The translations under genes were made by a program, and so were the position numbers. Positions 1 through 5,676 of a stretch of 8,720 nucleotides of DNA are shown here, piece after piece. The notes beneath the pieces were generated by a model. The model was not told the origin of the DNA. It saw only the letters and a list, made by a program, of their open reading frames with translations, and ran no database searches. Source of the stretch: DATAYF01 sp036272735 (GTDB lineage: Bacteria; Chloroflexota; Ktedonobacteria; Ktedonobacterales; Ktedonobacteraceae). The DNA lies in NCBI GenBank assembly GCA_036272735.1, contig DATAYF010000321.1, forward strand, positions 1-8,720, read 5' to 3'. How positions within the stretch are numbered: the stretch's first letter is position 1; every line of letters starts with the position of its first letter.

Positions 1-174
1 TCGCACCACCGCCTGAACCTCTTCTGTGGTAAATGGGGTCACGACAAGCGCGGGCTTGACCCGATAGCTCGTTAATCCATCGGACTCGTAGGTACGCAAT
101 TGCTCGTTTTTGTCAAAGATGTGATTGGCCCCGACGATTGCTCGCAACTCTGCCACAATGTTTGCATTGAGCAT
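1..174 (-). CDS. glcD: FAD-linked glycolate/lactate dehydrogenase, GlcD-like, N-terminal part (runs off the left edge)
   Basis: Only the first 58 codons are in the window. They read MLNANIVAELRAIVG, then a segment with DGLTSYRVKP (residues 32-41) and ALVVTPFTTEEVQAVVR at the edge. This is the usual start of GlcD/D-lactate dehydrogenase proteins: a short helix, the YE-DGLT-YR-P signature, then the first strand of the PCMH-type FAD-binding domain. Full-length members have about 470-500 residues, so roughly 420 are missing. The family oxidises glycolate or D-lactate to the 2-oxo acid and passes electrons to the respiratory chain, usually with GlcE/GlcF-type partners, which would lie outside the window. 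The ATG at 174 is chosen because AGGGAG lies 7 nt upstream and the family motif follows at the right distance. It is divergent from the lactate/glycolate permease, which supports the assignment. Whether glycolate or lactate is the substrate cannot be told from this fragment. Confidence 0.85.
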   Translation of the reverse strand, partial: MLNANIVAELRAIVGANHIFDKNEQLRTYESDGLTSYRVKPALVVTPFTTEEVQAVVR

Positions 175-277
175 GGCTGTTCTCCCTTGAATTCAGCGTT
201 CTCTTGCATGGAAAAGTAGGGTGCAGCCCTTCTAGAATAGTCATTTCCACGGTGAAAAAATAGTATTCGTCTCACAA

Positions 278-307
278 AACATACTGTACCCAGGGTGCAC
301 CTGTCAA
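278..307 (-). promoter_or_regulatory. Probable sigma70 promoter for the glcD-like gene
   Basis: Read on the minus strand, TTGACA (302-307) is followed after 18 bp by TATGTT (278-283). The spacer contains an imperfect dyad, GTACCC-A-GGGTGC, on the plus strand (287-299). The promoter lies about 105 nt upstream of the glcD start. The element GGTACAGT, just ahead of the -10, recurs at the opposite promoter, so the dyad could be an operator. No GntR/FadR-type regulator is seen in the window. Confidence 0.6.
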
Positions 308-381
308 GCTTTTCGCGTACCAAAGACGCGAGGGGGCATAATTGGATCGTAGCAGGAAAGCAGCCTATGATCTACCTTCCC

Positions 382-411
382 TTGACGCCCGGTACAATCT
401 CATGGTACAGT
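382..411 (+). promoter_or_regulatory. Possible promoter of the permease, with repeated GGTACA motifs
   Basis: TTGACG (382-387), an 18-bp spacer and TACAGT (406-411) form a plausible sigma70-type promoter about 110 nt upstream of the permease start. Two direct repeats, GGTACAAT (391-398) and GGTACAGT (404-411), lie 13 bp apart in the spacer and -10 region. The rest of the 346-bp interval (175-520) holds the divergent glcD promoter, a small dyad CGCGT/ACGCG (314-330), a short hairpin GTAAC-ACCG-GTTAC (486-499) and the permease ribosome-binding site GGAGG at 508-512. I see no gene in it. Confidence 0.45.
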
Positions 412-520
412 TTTTGTTAACAAGAAAGGACATCCTGTATCGCCTGTACTGCGTTGATGCATGTACGGGCAATGCTTTGTTGCACGTAACACCGGTTACA
501 GTGATACGGAGGTCGTACTT

Positions 521-2278
521 ATGTTTCACCAGTTGCTTGAACCCGTGGGAAACAATTTATTGCTCTCGTTTCTCGTGGGTCTTATCCCCATCCTGGTCGT
601 GCTCGTCTTACTGGGTATCATCCGGCGACCAGCATGGCAGGCGGCGTTATCGGGTCTGGTAGTTGCCTTCATCATCGCCGTGTTGGTCTGGAAAATGCCG
701 GTTGGCCTGGCCGCCAGTTCGACGCTGGCCGGTTTCGCCTTCGCGATCCTCCCCGTGATGTGGATCGTCTGGAACGCGATGTGGCTCTACAACGTCGCGG
801 TCCGCTCCGGCAAGTTTGATTTATTCCGTCGCTGGATGATCCACAACGTTCCGGCGGACAAACGCATTCTCCTGCTAATCATTGGTTTTAGTTTTGGGGC
901 GCTATTGGAAGGAGTCGCGGGCTTTGGCACCCCTGTTGCTATTGGTAGCGCCTTACTTATTTCGCTCGGCTTTCCCGCGTTGGAAGCGATTACCCTGACA
1001 CTGATGTTTAACACGACGCCCGTAGCCTTCGGCGCGTTAGGTGCACCGGTGGTCACGCTCGCAGCGGTCACCGGCCTGCCGATCAATGCGCTGTCCGCCA
1101 TGATCGGACGCCAACTTCCTATCTTTGCGCTGATCCTGCCCTTCTACGCGCTCATATTCTTCACCGGTTTTCGTAGCTTGCGCACGGTCTGGCCCGTCGC
1201 GCTGATTGCTGGTGTCTCCTTTGCCGTGACGCAGTTTGCCGTCTCCAATTTCATTAGCCCGGCCCTTCCCGATGTACTGGCCTCGCTGGTGTCGCTGGTC
1301 TGCGTGATCCTGTTCGTGCAGATCTGGAAGCCGAGTGATATCGAGCAATACCGGGTAAATTTCGCGGGCGCGCTTGCTGGTTCCGGTGGGACAATGGCCA
1401 GTCAAGGTGAGGCCGAAGCTCCACCCGTCTGGGCGACAGCAGGTCGCGACGAAGTCGATGCTCCCGCCATCGGTGAAAAGCATATTCCTGTTTCAACAAC
1501 CGTTGCCGATTCCCCTGTGGCGGACATAGGCCGCAAACCAACCTTTGGCGAAGCCGTGCTGGCCTGGTTGCCCTGGGTGCTGGTTGCCGTCGTCGTGGTC
1601 ATCTGGACCTATCTTGCGGTCGCCAACAAGGTCGGGCAGATGAATATTGCCTGGCCTGGTCTGGACAAAGCGGTCTACCTCACCCTATACCACAAGCCGT
1701 ATGCCGCTGTCTATAACCTGCAATTACTGGGAACAGGAACGGCGATCCTGGTTACAGTGATCTTAACGGCAATCTTCCTGCGTGTTAGTCCCAGGCTCTT
1801 CTTCTTAGCACTTGCCGACACCTGGAAGCAGCTTCGCTTTGCCATTCTGACCGTCGTGCTGATTGTGGGGCTGGCTTACCTGTATAACTACTCGGGCATG
1901 GCCTATACCCTGGGTCTGGCTGTTTCTTCATTAGGTGCCGTCTTCCCCTTCTTCGCCGTCTTCCTGGGCTGGATCGCTTGCTTCTTGAGCGGCAGCGATA
2001 CATCGAGTAACGCGCTGTTTGGGAACCTGCAAGTGGTGGCGGCGCGCCAACTGCACCTCAGTCCGATTTTGATGGCCTCGACAAACTCGTCGGGTGCCGT
2101 GATGGGTAAGATGGTTTCGCCACAGAATGTGACGACCGGCGTCTCCACGACCAACCTGATTGGCAAAGAGGGCTTGATCATCCGCCGCACCTTCTTCCAT
2201 AGCATCTTCCTGGCGGTTTTACTGGGGTTGCTGGTATTGGCCCAACAATACCTCATCCCCGGCATCATCCCGCACTAA
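521..2278 (+). CDS. lldP: Lactate/glycolate permease (LldP/GlcA family)
   Basis: A 585-residue polytopic membrane protein of the lactate permease family, which takes up L-lactate, D-lactate and glycolate by proton symport. Family hallmarks seen: GVAGFGTPVAIGSALL (from residue 131), TLMFNTTPVAFGALGAP (about 160-176), SGSDTSSNALFG (490-501), and SSGAVMGKMVSPQ followed by LIGKEG in the C-terminal part. Hydrophobic segments occupy nearly the whole protein, including 13-34, 41-57 and 68-90. One long hydrophilic stretch, about residues 271-342, interrupts the middle and is rich in Ala, Gly and acidic residues. It is larger than I expect for E. coli LldP (about 550 aa) and accounts for the extra length. 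The start is the ATG at 521, with GGAGG 8 nt upstream. An in-frame ATG at 461 would add 20 non-membrane residues and has no good ribosome-binding site. It is divergent from the glcD-like oxidase, so the pair probably imports and oxidises the same 2-hydroxy acid. Confidence 0.93.
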   Translation: MFHQLLEPVGNNLLLSFLVGLIPILVVLVLLGIIRRPAWQAALSGLVVAFIIAVLVWKMPVGLAASSTLAGFAFAILPVMWIVWNAMWLYNVAVRSGKFDLFRRWMIHNVPADKRILLLIIGFSFGALLEGVAGFGTPVAIGSALLISLGFPALEAITLTLMFNTTPVAFGALGAPVVTLAAVTGLPINALSAMIGRQLPIFALILPFYALIFFTGFRSLRTVWPVALIAGVSFAVTQFAVSNFISPALPDVLASLVSLVCVILFVQIWKPSDIEQYRVNFAGALAGSGGTMASQGEAEAPPVWATAGRDEVDAPAIGEKHIPVSTTVADSPVADIGRKPTFGEAVLAWLPWVLVAVVVVIWTYLAVANKVGQMNIAWPGLDKAVYLTLYHKPYAAVYNLQLLGTGTAILVTVILTAIFLRVSPRLFFLALADTWKQLRFAILTVVLIVGLAYLYNYSGMAYTLGLAVSSLGAVFPFFAVFLGWIACFLSGSDTSSNALFGNLQVVAARQLHLSPILMASTNSSGAVMGKMVSPQNVTTGVSTTNLIGKEGLIIRRTFFHSIFLAVLLGLLVLAQQYLIPGIIPH

Positions 2279-2297
2279 GTAGCTCCATTAGTAAAGG

Positions 2298-2352
2298 AGT
2301 ATATAGATGGTGCTGTATGTGTCCCGGACACATACAGCACCATCTATATACT
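2298..2352 (+). terminator. Very long perfect hairpin after the permease gene
   Basis: The arms 2298-2324 and 2326-2352 are perfectly complementary over 27 bp around a single central C (2325). Two G-U pairs and one A-U pair can extend the stem to position 2295, and TTTT (2352-2355) follows. It starts 20 nt after the permease stop, so a Rho-independent terminator is the natural reading. The stem is much longer and more perfect than a usual terminator and the T-run is short, so a palindromic repeat element is an alternative. Confidence 0.65.
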
Positions 2353-2470
2353 TTTGTAGATAACGTGATGCCTGTGCTGACGAAATTTCACCACATTTTC
2401 ACCGCCCCCCACTATTTTTACCTCCCCTATCACTGAGCTTTGTTATAGTTGACTTATCGCGAGTGATCGG

Positions 2471-2474
2471 TTAG
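2471..2474. repeat. Probable target-site duplication, left copy (TTAG)
   Basis: TTAG directly precedes the left end at 2475 and matches the TTAG that directly follows the right end. It fits the YTAR target preference of IS701-like elements. Only four bases are involved, and within YTAR the chance match is about one in four. Confidence 0.5.
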
Positions 2475-2490
2475 TCCTACAGTTGTAAAT
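2475..2490 (+). repeat. Terminal inverted repeat, outer left end (L1)
   Basis: TCCTACAGTTGTAAAT differs from the other two copies only at position 13 (A instead of G). The core CTACA-GT-TGTA is itself a near dyad. Its centre is asymmetric (GT against AC), which fixes the orientation of each copy. Confidence 0.7.
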
Positions 2491-2519
2491 GACCAGCCAG
2501 GGCAAGAAGGTACGTTCAC

Positions 2520-3011
2520 TCATGTCCTTTGAGTGAAGATCTCCCCATCGCCGGTTCCTAACTGAGGGTTGGCAAACTCTTGTTCGTAGCAGGCGATTTT
2601 CGTGGTAATAGCCGCCAGATGCTGTTCGATTTCCAAGCGATACGTCTCAACTCGCTTTCGATGCTGCCTCAGCAAGTGTAGACGTTCGGAGGCAGTCGGT
2701 TCCCCCTGGTGAATCAGTTCGGTATAGCGTTGGATATCGCGAATAGGCATCCCTGTTGCTCGCAGGCGCTTGAGAAACTCAATCCACTCGACATGCTGCC
2801 AGGTGTATACGCGGTAGCCATTGGCCTGGTCGCGCCCAACCGGCTGCTTCATCAATCCAGCACGTTCATAATAGCGCAGCGTATGAGCACTCAGCCCTGT
2901 GACTTGTACCATCTGCTGGATCGTGAACACGTGATCCATGGCCTGTTGCTGGTATCCAATATCTTCTTGCTCACTCGTTTTCACGTGATCCATACCCTGT
3001 TGCATTTGCAT
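2520..3011 (-). CDS. MerR-family transcriptional regulator
   Basis: A 163-residue MerR-type activator. The winged helix-turn-helix starts at FTIQQMVQVTGLSAHTLRYYE (residues 29-49) and continues through AGL, NGYRVYT and the helix WQHVEWIEFLKRLRATGMPI. Residues about 105-142 form the dimerisation coiled coil, and a short tail follows. There is one cysteine (141) and no metal-binding Cys pair, so this is not a metal sensor of the classic MerR/CueR kind. Regulators of this shape (AdhR/NmlR-like) often control aldehyde or electrophile-detoxifying dehydrogenases. The ATG at 3011 is chosen because AGGAAAGG lies 7 nt upstream. The upstream ATG at 3062 falls in the -10 region of the gene's own promoter. 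Residues 1-24 are an unusual extension produced by a 54-bp internal duplication. It is divergent from the SDR gene, with paired operators between, and presumably controls that gene and itself. Confidence 0.88.
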   Translation of the reverse strand: MQMQQGMDHVKTSEQEDIGYQQQAMDHVFTIQQMVQVTGLSAHTLRYYERAGLMKQPVGRDQANGYRVYTWQHVEWIEFLKRLRATGMPIRDIQRYTELIHQGEPTASERLHLLRQHRKRVETYRLEIEQHLAAITTKIACYEQEFANPQLGTGDGEIFTQRT

Positions 3012-3057
3012 CGCTTTGCCTTTCCTGACATCGGGAGAGTTGACGGGCTTTGCACAT

Positions 3058-3088
3058 AGCATATACCTTAGAGCGCGCTCCCAGTCAA
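3058..3088 (-). promoter_or_regulatory. MerR-type promoter/operator for the regulator gene
   Basis: On the minus strand TTGACT (3083-3088) is followed by the dyad GGGAGCGCGCTCTAAGG and then by TATATG after 17 bp or TATGCT after 19 bp. The 24-bp segment 3065-3088 matches the opposite site (3136-3159) at 22 of 24 positions. A dyad between -35 and -10 with a long spacer is the hallmark of MerR-regulated promoters. Confidence 0.7.
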
Positions 3089-3135
3089 GAGCAAGTTTGC
3101 CCTCTCGGCTCTTGAAACGATGATCATCAACCCCC

Positions 3136-3166
3136 TTGACTGAGAGTGCGCTCTAAGGTGTAAGTT
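3136..3166 (+). promoter_or_regulatory. MerR-type promoter/operator for the SDR gene
   Basis: TTGACT (3136-3141) is followed by a 19-bp spacer holding the dyad AGAG-TGCG-CTCT, and by a weak -10, TAAGTT (3161-3166). The overlong spacer and weak -10 are typical of promoters that need a bound MerR protein to untwist the DNA. The start codon of the SDR lies 62 nt further on. Confidence 0.7.
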
Positions 3167-3227
3167 GTGACTACTGCAGTTCACTTGCGGTGCCGTTACT
3201 CTCTTGTTCAAGAAAAGGAGCCATCTC

Positions 3228-4142
3228 ATGACACGTATCACAACTACCTTCGGATTTCAGTCTACCGCCGCTGAGGTTGCCGAAGGGATCAATCTCATCG
3301 GGAAGCGAGTGATTGTTACCGGGGCAGCATCGGGCATCGGACTGGAAACAGCGAGGTCCCTGGCTCGCGCCGGCGCTGATGTCACGCTTGCCGTGCGCAA
3401 TACCAGTGCTGGCGAGCAGGCCGCTGCCGACATCAGATCCACAACGGGTAATCGGAATGTTTCTGTCGCTCAGCTCGACCTGAGTGATCGCACGTCCATT
3501 GACGCATTCGCCGCCGCGTGGAAAGGGCCATTACATGTGCTGGTGAACAACGCTGGCATTATGGCCTGCCCGGAAATGCGCACACCAGAAGGGTGGGAGT
3601 TGCAGTTTGCGACCAACCATCTGGGGCACTTTGCCCTGACAATTGGCCTGCATGACGCCCTAGCCGAAGCTTCCGCCGCGCGCGTCGTCGTGGTTAGCTC
3701 TAGCGTGCATCAGTACATGCCCGTTGTGTTCGACGACCTCCATTTCTGCTACATGCCCTATGATCCGGGGCTGGCCTATGCACAGTCGAAAACCGCGAAT
3801 GTGCTTTTTGCGGTTGGCCTCACCGCACGATGGGCAGGGGAGGGCATCACTGCCAATGCCTTGATGCCCGGTGCCATCCACACCAGACTTCAGCGTTACG
3901 TGGGAGACAAAATGGTGACACCACCTGAGCGGCAAAAGGCTCCAGAGCAAGGTGCTGCCACCTCGATGCTGCTGGCTACTTCCCCGCTGCTTGAGGGCAT
4001 TGGAGGCCGCTACTTTGCGGACTGCAATGAGCAAGCACCCGTCGCTCAGCCCACCTCAGATATGACCGGGGTCGCCCCCTATGCGCTCGATCCTGGCAAT
4101 GCCGATCGGCTCTGGGAGGTGTCACTGCGCCTGCTGGTCTAA
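3228..4142 (+). CDS. Short-chain dehydrogenase/reductase (classical SDR, retinol-dehydrogenase-like)
   Basis: A 304-residue NAD(P)-dependent oxidoreductase with all classical SDR motifs: cofactor loop TGAASGIG (31-38), LDLSD (84-88), NNAG (107-110), the structural Asn in FATNHLGHF (N130), catalytic Ser in VVSSS (155-159) and catalytic YAQSK (Y184, K188). R57 in AVRN, after the second strand, suggests NADP(H) but does not prove it. The length and the FATNHLGHFAL and SSSVHQ segments resemble retinol dehydrogenase/WWOX-like members, which act on aldehydes, ketones or alcohols. The true substrate is unknown. The ATG at 3228 is preferred because AAGGAG lies 7 nt upstream; the upstream TTG at 3204 has no support. 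It is transcribed from a MerR-type promoter, so induction by the signal sensed by the neighbouring regulator is likely. It lies inside the proposed transposon as module 1 cargo. Confidence 0.9.
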   Translation: MTRITTTFGFQSTAAEVAEGINLIGKRVIVTGAASGIGLETARSLARAGADVTLAVRNTSAGEQAAADIRSTTGNRNVSVAQLDLSDRTSIDAFAAAWKGPLHVLVNNAGIMACPEMRTPEGWELQFATNHLGHFALTIGLHDALAEASAARVVVVSSSVHQYMPVVFDDLHFCYMPYDPGLAYAQSKTANVLFAVGLTARWAGEGITANALMPGAIHTRLQRYVGDKMVTPPERQKAPEQGAATSMLLATSPLLEGIGGRYFADCNEQAPVAQPTSDMTGVAPYALDPGNADRLWEVSLRLLV

Positions 4143-4159
4143 GCCAGGGGTTGCTTATC

Positions 4160-4200
4160 GGCGGCATCATCCGATGGAGAACCTCGGCGTCGATGCCGCC
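4160..4200 (+). terminator. Probable terminator after the SDR gene
   Basis: GGCGGCATC (4160-4168) pairs with GATGCCGCC (4192-4200). CCGA/TCGG (4171-4174, 4184-4187) can pair within the loop. TTTC follows. It lies 17 nt after the SDR stop. The T-run is poor, so this is a moderate candidate. Confidence 0.45.
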
Positions 4201-4253
4201 TTTCACGGGAGCGTCGCTTTTCAATTCTGTGCGAGCCTCAGGTACGTCACCTC

Positions 4254-4487
4254 ATGACAAAAAGAACATCTTCTATGCCTCTTCCTTTTCCCACGATCGA
4301 TGAATCTTCCTTGCCTGAAAACGTGTGGACCACAGCCTTTCAGGAATTGGGCCAACGGATCAAACAGCATTTCGTGCGGCAAGAGCCTCACCACCGAGCA
4401 CTCAGCTATCTGCGAGGACTGATGAGTACCATCCCACGAAAAAACGGGTGGCAGGTTGCCGAAGAAGTAGGGGAAGTGACTCCCTAC
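4254..4487 (+). pseudogene. IS701-like transposase, N-terminal 78 codons only (module 1)
   Basis: The reading frame starts MTKRTSSMP and aligns without gaps over most of its length to the start of the full transposase at 6864. Shared blocks include RQEPH, ALxYxxGLMS, RKNGWQVAEEVG and the final TPY. Similarity stops at codon 78 (4487). The next base begins a copy of the 16-bp transposon end, and the frame closes within it at 4503-4505. All catalytic residues are lost. The two N-termini differ at many positions (for example HFVRQEPHHRAL against SFIRQEPHQQAL), so this is a diverged relative and not a recent duplicate. The break is exactly at the end of the neighbouring element, which points to insertion of module 2 into this gene. 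Confidence 0.85.
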
Positions 4488-4503
4488 TCCTACAGTTGTA
4501 GAT
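4488..4503 (+). repeat. Terminal inverted repeat, inner left end (L2)
   Basis: TCCTACAGTTGTAGAT is the exact inverted complement of the right end and joins the broken transposase gene at 4487/4488. The 123 bp between it and the TetR stop codon hold no gene I can see, only a weak dyad ATGCTC/GAGCAT (4571-4576, 4595-4600). Confidence 0.75.
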
Positions 4504-4626
4504 AACGTTGCTGGCTCGATAACAGAGGATGGAACGATGAGAAAGAGGTCATTTTTGGGTGTTCAGCTTTATGCTCCTTTTCATGCGAGCCGATGAGCAT
4601 GGTCTCGTGCAACCTGGTGGAATTGC

Positions 4627-5244
4627 TCAACCAAGAAGAGGCTCAAGGTAGCGGTGCAACACCGTTTTCAGTTCACGCATGAGCAGCCTTCGCTCAGCCT
4701 CCTCAGCCTGCAGGAGCAGTGGGAGGATCGCTTTGAAGAGCTGGACACTCATCGTGGCGCATAGGATGCGCTGTGTCGCAGAGAGGTTGGGGGCACGTCT
4801 CTGAAAGCCTGCCTCAAAGCGCGTTTGTACCTCTTTCTGCAAATCATGGGCAGAAGATGCGAATTGAGCAAATTCTGCACTGCGCGAGAAAAGCAACAAG
4901 AAAGCTGGATGAGCGAGATGAAACGCAACCAGCCTGTCAAAAATCTGATCGAGCCACTGAGGAAGGGGAAGAGATGCGGCTTCCATGGAAAATACGGAAT
5001 CATAGACTCCTTGGAGTTCCTCTGTATATCGAGCAGCCAACGCCTGGACAATCTCCTCCTTATTGGAAAAGAATTGATACAGAGAACCAGGTGAGATCCT
5101 GGCTTTGGCCGCGATATGATTGGTCGTTGCCTCGTCATATCCCATTTCAGTAAAGACGGTTTCAGCGGCATCGAGAATAGAAACCATGCGCTGTACTCCT
5201 CGTGGGCGCCGCTGAACGGGCTGTGTCTCCTTCTGCTGATCCAT
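4627..5244 (-). CDS. TetR/AcrR-family transcriptional regulator
   Basis: A 205-residue TetR-type repressor. The N-terminal DNA-binding domain spans about residues 22-68, with ILDAAETVFTEMGYDEATT, then the recognition helix IAAKARISPGSLYQFFSNKEEI. The rest is the all-helical ligand-binding and dimerisation domain; no ligand can be read from it. Residues 1-20 form a polar, Gln/Arg-rich tail. The start is the ATG at 5244, with GGAGG (5249-5253) five nt upstream. The TTG at 5256 would place the ribosome-binding site inside the gene. It is divergent from the NmrA-like reductase. The intervening region carries a consensus promoter overlapped by a 15-bp direct repeat, so the protein most likely represses that promoter and possibly its own. 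It is module 2 cargo in the proposed transposon. Confidence 0.9.
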   Translation of the reverse strand: MDQQKETQPVQRRPRGVQRMVSILDAAETVFTEMGYDEATTNHIAAKARISPGSLYQFFSNKEEIVQALAARYTEELQGVYDSVFSMEAASLPLPQWLDQIFDRLVAFHLAHPAFLLLFSRSAEFAQFASSAHDLQKEVQTRFEAGFQRRAPNLSATQRILCATMSVQLFKAILPLLLQAEEAERRLLMRELKTVLHRYLEPLLG

Positions 5245-5304
5245 ACGTTCCTCCAAAACTGTATTCCAGAGAGCGCTCGATGGCGTTTGTCTCCCAATCT
5301 CCTC

Positions 5305-5333
5305 TTGACAATACGAGTTTTTACTTGTATACT
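5305..5333 (+). promoter_or_regulatory. Consensus sigma70 promoter for the NmrA-like gene
   Basis: TTGACA (5305-5310), a 17-bp spacer and TATACT (5328-5333) form a near-perfect promoter on the plus strand. Transcription would start near 5340, giving a leader of about 330 nt before the reductase start codon at 5673. A strong promoter overlapped by repeats suits control by a repressor such as the divergent TetR protein. Confidence 0.75.
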
Positions 5334-5359
5334 CTCCTTCAAAGACGAGTTTTTACTTG
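5313..5359. promoter_or_regulatory. Putative TetR operators: 15-bp direct repeat
   Basis: ACGAGTTTTTACTTG occurs twice without mismatch, at 5313-5327 in the promoter spacer and at 5345-5359 just past the start point, 32 bp apart (about three helical turns). Each copy is an imperfect dyad: ACGAGT and ACTTGT or ACTTGC pair at most positions. Position and symmetry suit two TetR dimers on one face of the DNA. Confidence 0.65.
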
Positions 5360-5414
5360 CTTAGAGCAGTATAGCGCAACACAACGGCTTTGTCTACCAG
5401 ATCAGGAGGGCGAC

Positions 5415-5456
5415 ATGGCTATCTGGTCGAAAAACGCTCAGAGGCCAGTCGCGTGA
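5415..5456 (+). CDS. Possible 13-residue leader peptide in the NmrA-like gene's leader
   Basis: ATG at 5415 opens MAIWSKNAQRPVA and stops at 5456, preceded by AGGAGG (5404-5409), the strongest ribosome-binding site in this interval. Its stop TGA overlaps an ATG (5456-5458) that opens a nine-codon frame, which in turn overlaps the start of the frame at 5473. It lies in the presumed transcript from the promoter at 5305. There is no run of one amino acid as in classic attenuators. It could be chance; the case rests on the ribosome-binding site and the overlaps. Confidence 0.3.
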   Translation: MAIWSKNAQRPVA

Positions 5457-5472
5457 TGAACGCGTTTCGGGG

Positions 5473-5488
5473 ATGTCATCGATGACAT
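5473..5488. promoter_or_regulatory. 16-bp perfect palindrome in the leader
   Basis: ATGTCATCGATGACAT is fully self-complementary, about 135 bp past the predicted transcription start. It could be a roadblock operator or an RNA hairpin. Two further hairpins follow in the same leader: GAACT-tttcg-AGTTC (5601-5615) and CCTCACA/TGTGAGG (5631-5637, 5647-5653), the latter ending 7 nt before the reductase ribosome-binding site. Confidence 0.4.
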
Positions 5489-5676
5489 TGACGCAGTCTG
5501 ATCTGGAGATAGACAAAGCGGCTCTGGTAGAACTTCACCAGATGCTCCATAAGAAGGTAAGAACGCATAGAAAGAAAGTGAGCAGAAGGTATTGTCATAT
5601 GAACTTTTCGAGTTCAGAGCAATACGTGTTCCTCACATCATTCCTGTGTGAGGAGAGTGAAAGGAGATTTCCATGA
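5473..5676 (+). CDS. Possible small protein (67 aa) overlapping the NmrA-like start
   Basis: The frame opens MSSMTLTQSDLEIDKAALVE and ends with TGA sharing four bases (ATGA, 5673-5676) with the reductase start codon, as in translationally coupled genes. The first half could form a helix (LEIDKAALVELHQMLHKK); the second half has a lower-complexity, shadow-like look. I recognise no family. Its start codon lies inside a 16-bp perfect palindrome and has no good ribosome-binding site. It may be a leader ORF, the remnant of a lost gene, or nothing. Confidence 0.25.
   Translation: MSSMTLTQSDLEIDKAALVELHQMLHKKVRTHRKKVSRRYCHMNFSSSEQYVFLTSFLCEESERRFP

Noticed and set aside
461..520. Upstream ATG for the permease (605 residues)
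   Set aside because: There is no ribosome-binding site in front of it and the added residues are not family-like. GGAGG is placed 8 nt before the ATG at 521.
787..1602. Several minus-strand open frames inside the permease gene
   Set aside because: They are shadows of the GC-rich permease frame, with compositionally odd products and no ribosome-binding sites or family motifs.
2354..2366. TTGTAGATAACGT, identical over 13 bp to the inner part of the left end at 4496-4508; considered as a fourth, degraded transposon end
   Set aside because: The outer half (TCCTACAG) is absent and the sequence adjoins the hairpin instead. A 13-bp match somewhere within 8.7 kb is not rare by chance.
2515..2537. 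TTCACTC/GAGTGAA hairpin at the end of the MerR gene as its terminator
   Set aside because: The stem has only 7 bp, overlaps the stop codon and lacks a following T-run on the minus strand.
3012..3062. Longer MerR start at the ATG at 3062 (180 residues)
   Set aside because: This ATG overlaps the predicted -10 of the gene's own promoter, so the transcript would begin after it. The ATG at 3011 has a good ribosome-binding site.
4484..4487. CTAC before the inner left end as a target duplication of module 2
   Set aside because: The bases after the right end are TTAG and not CTAC. CTAC is also part of the conserved TPY codons of the interrupted transposase.
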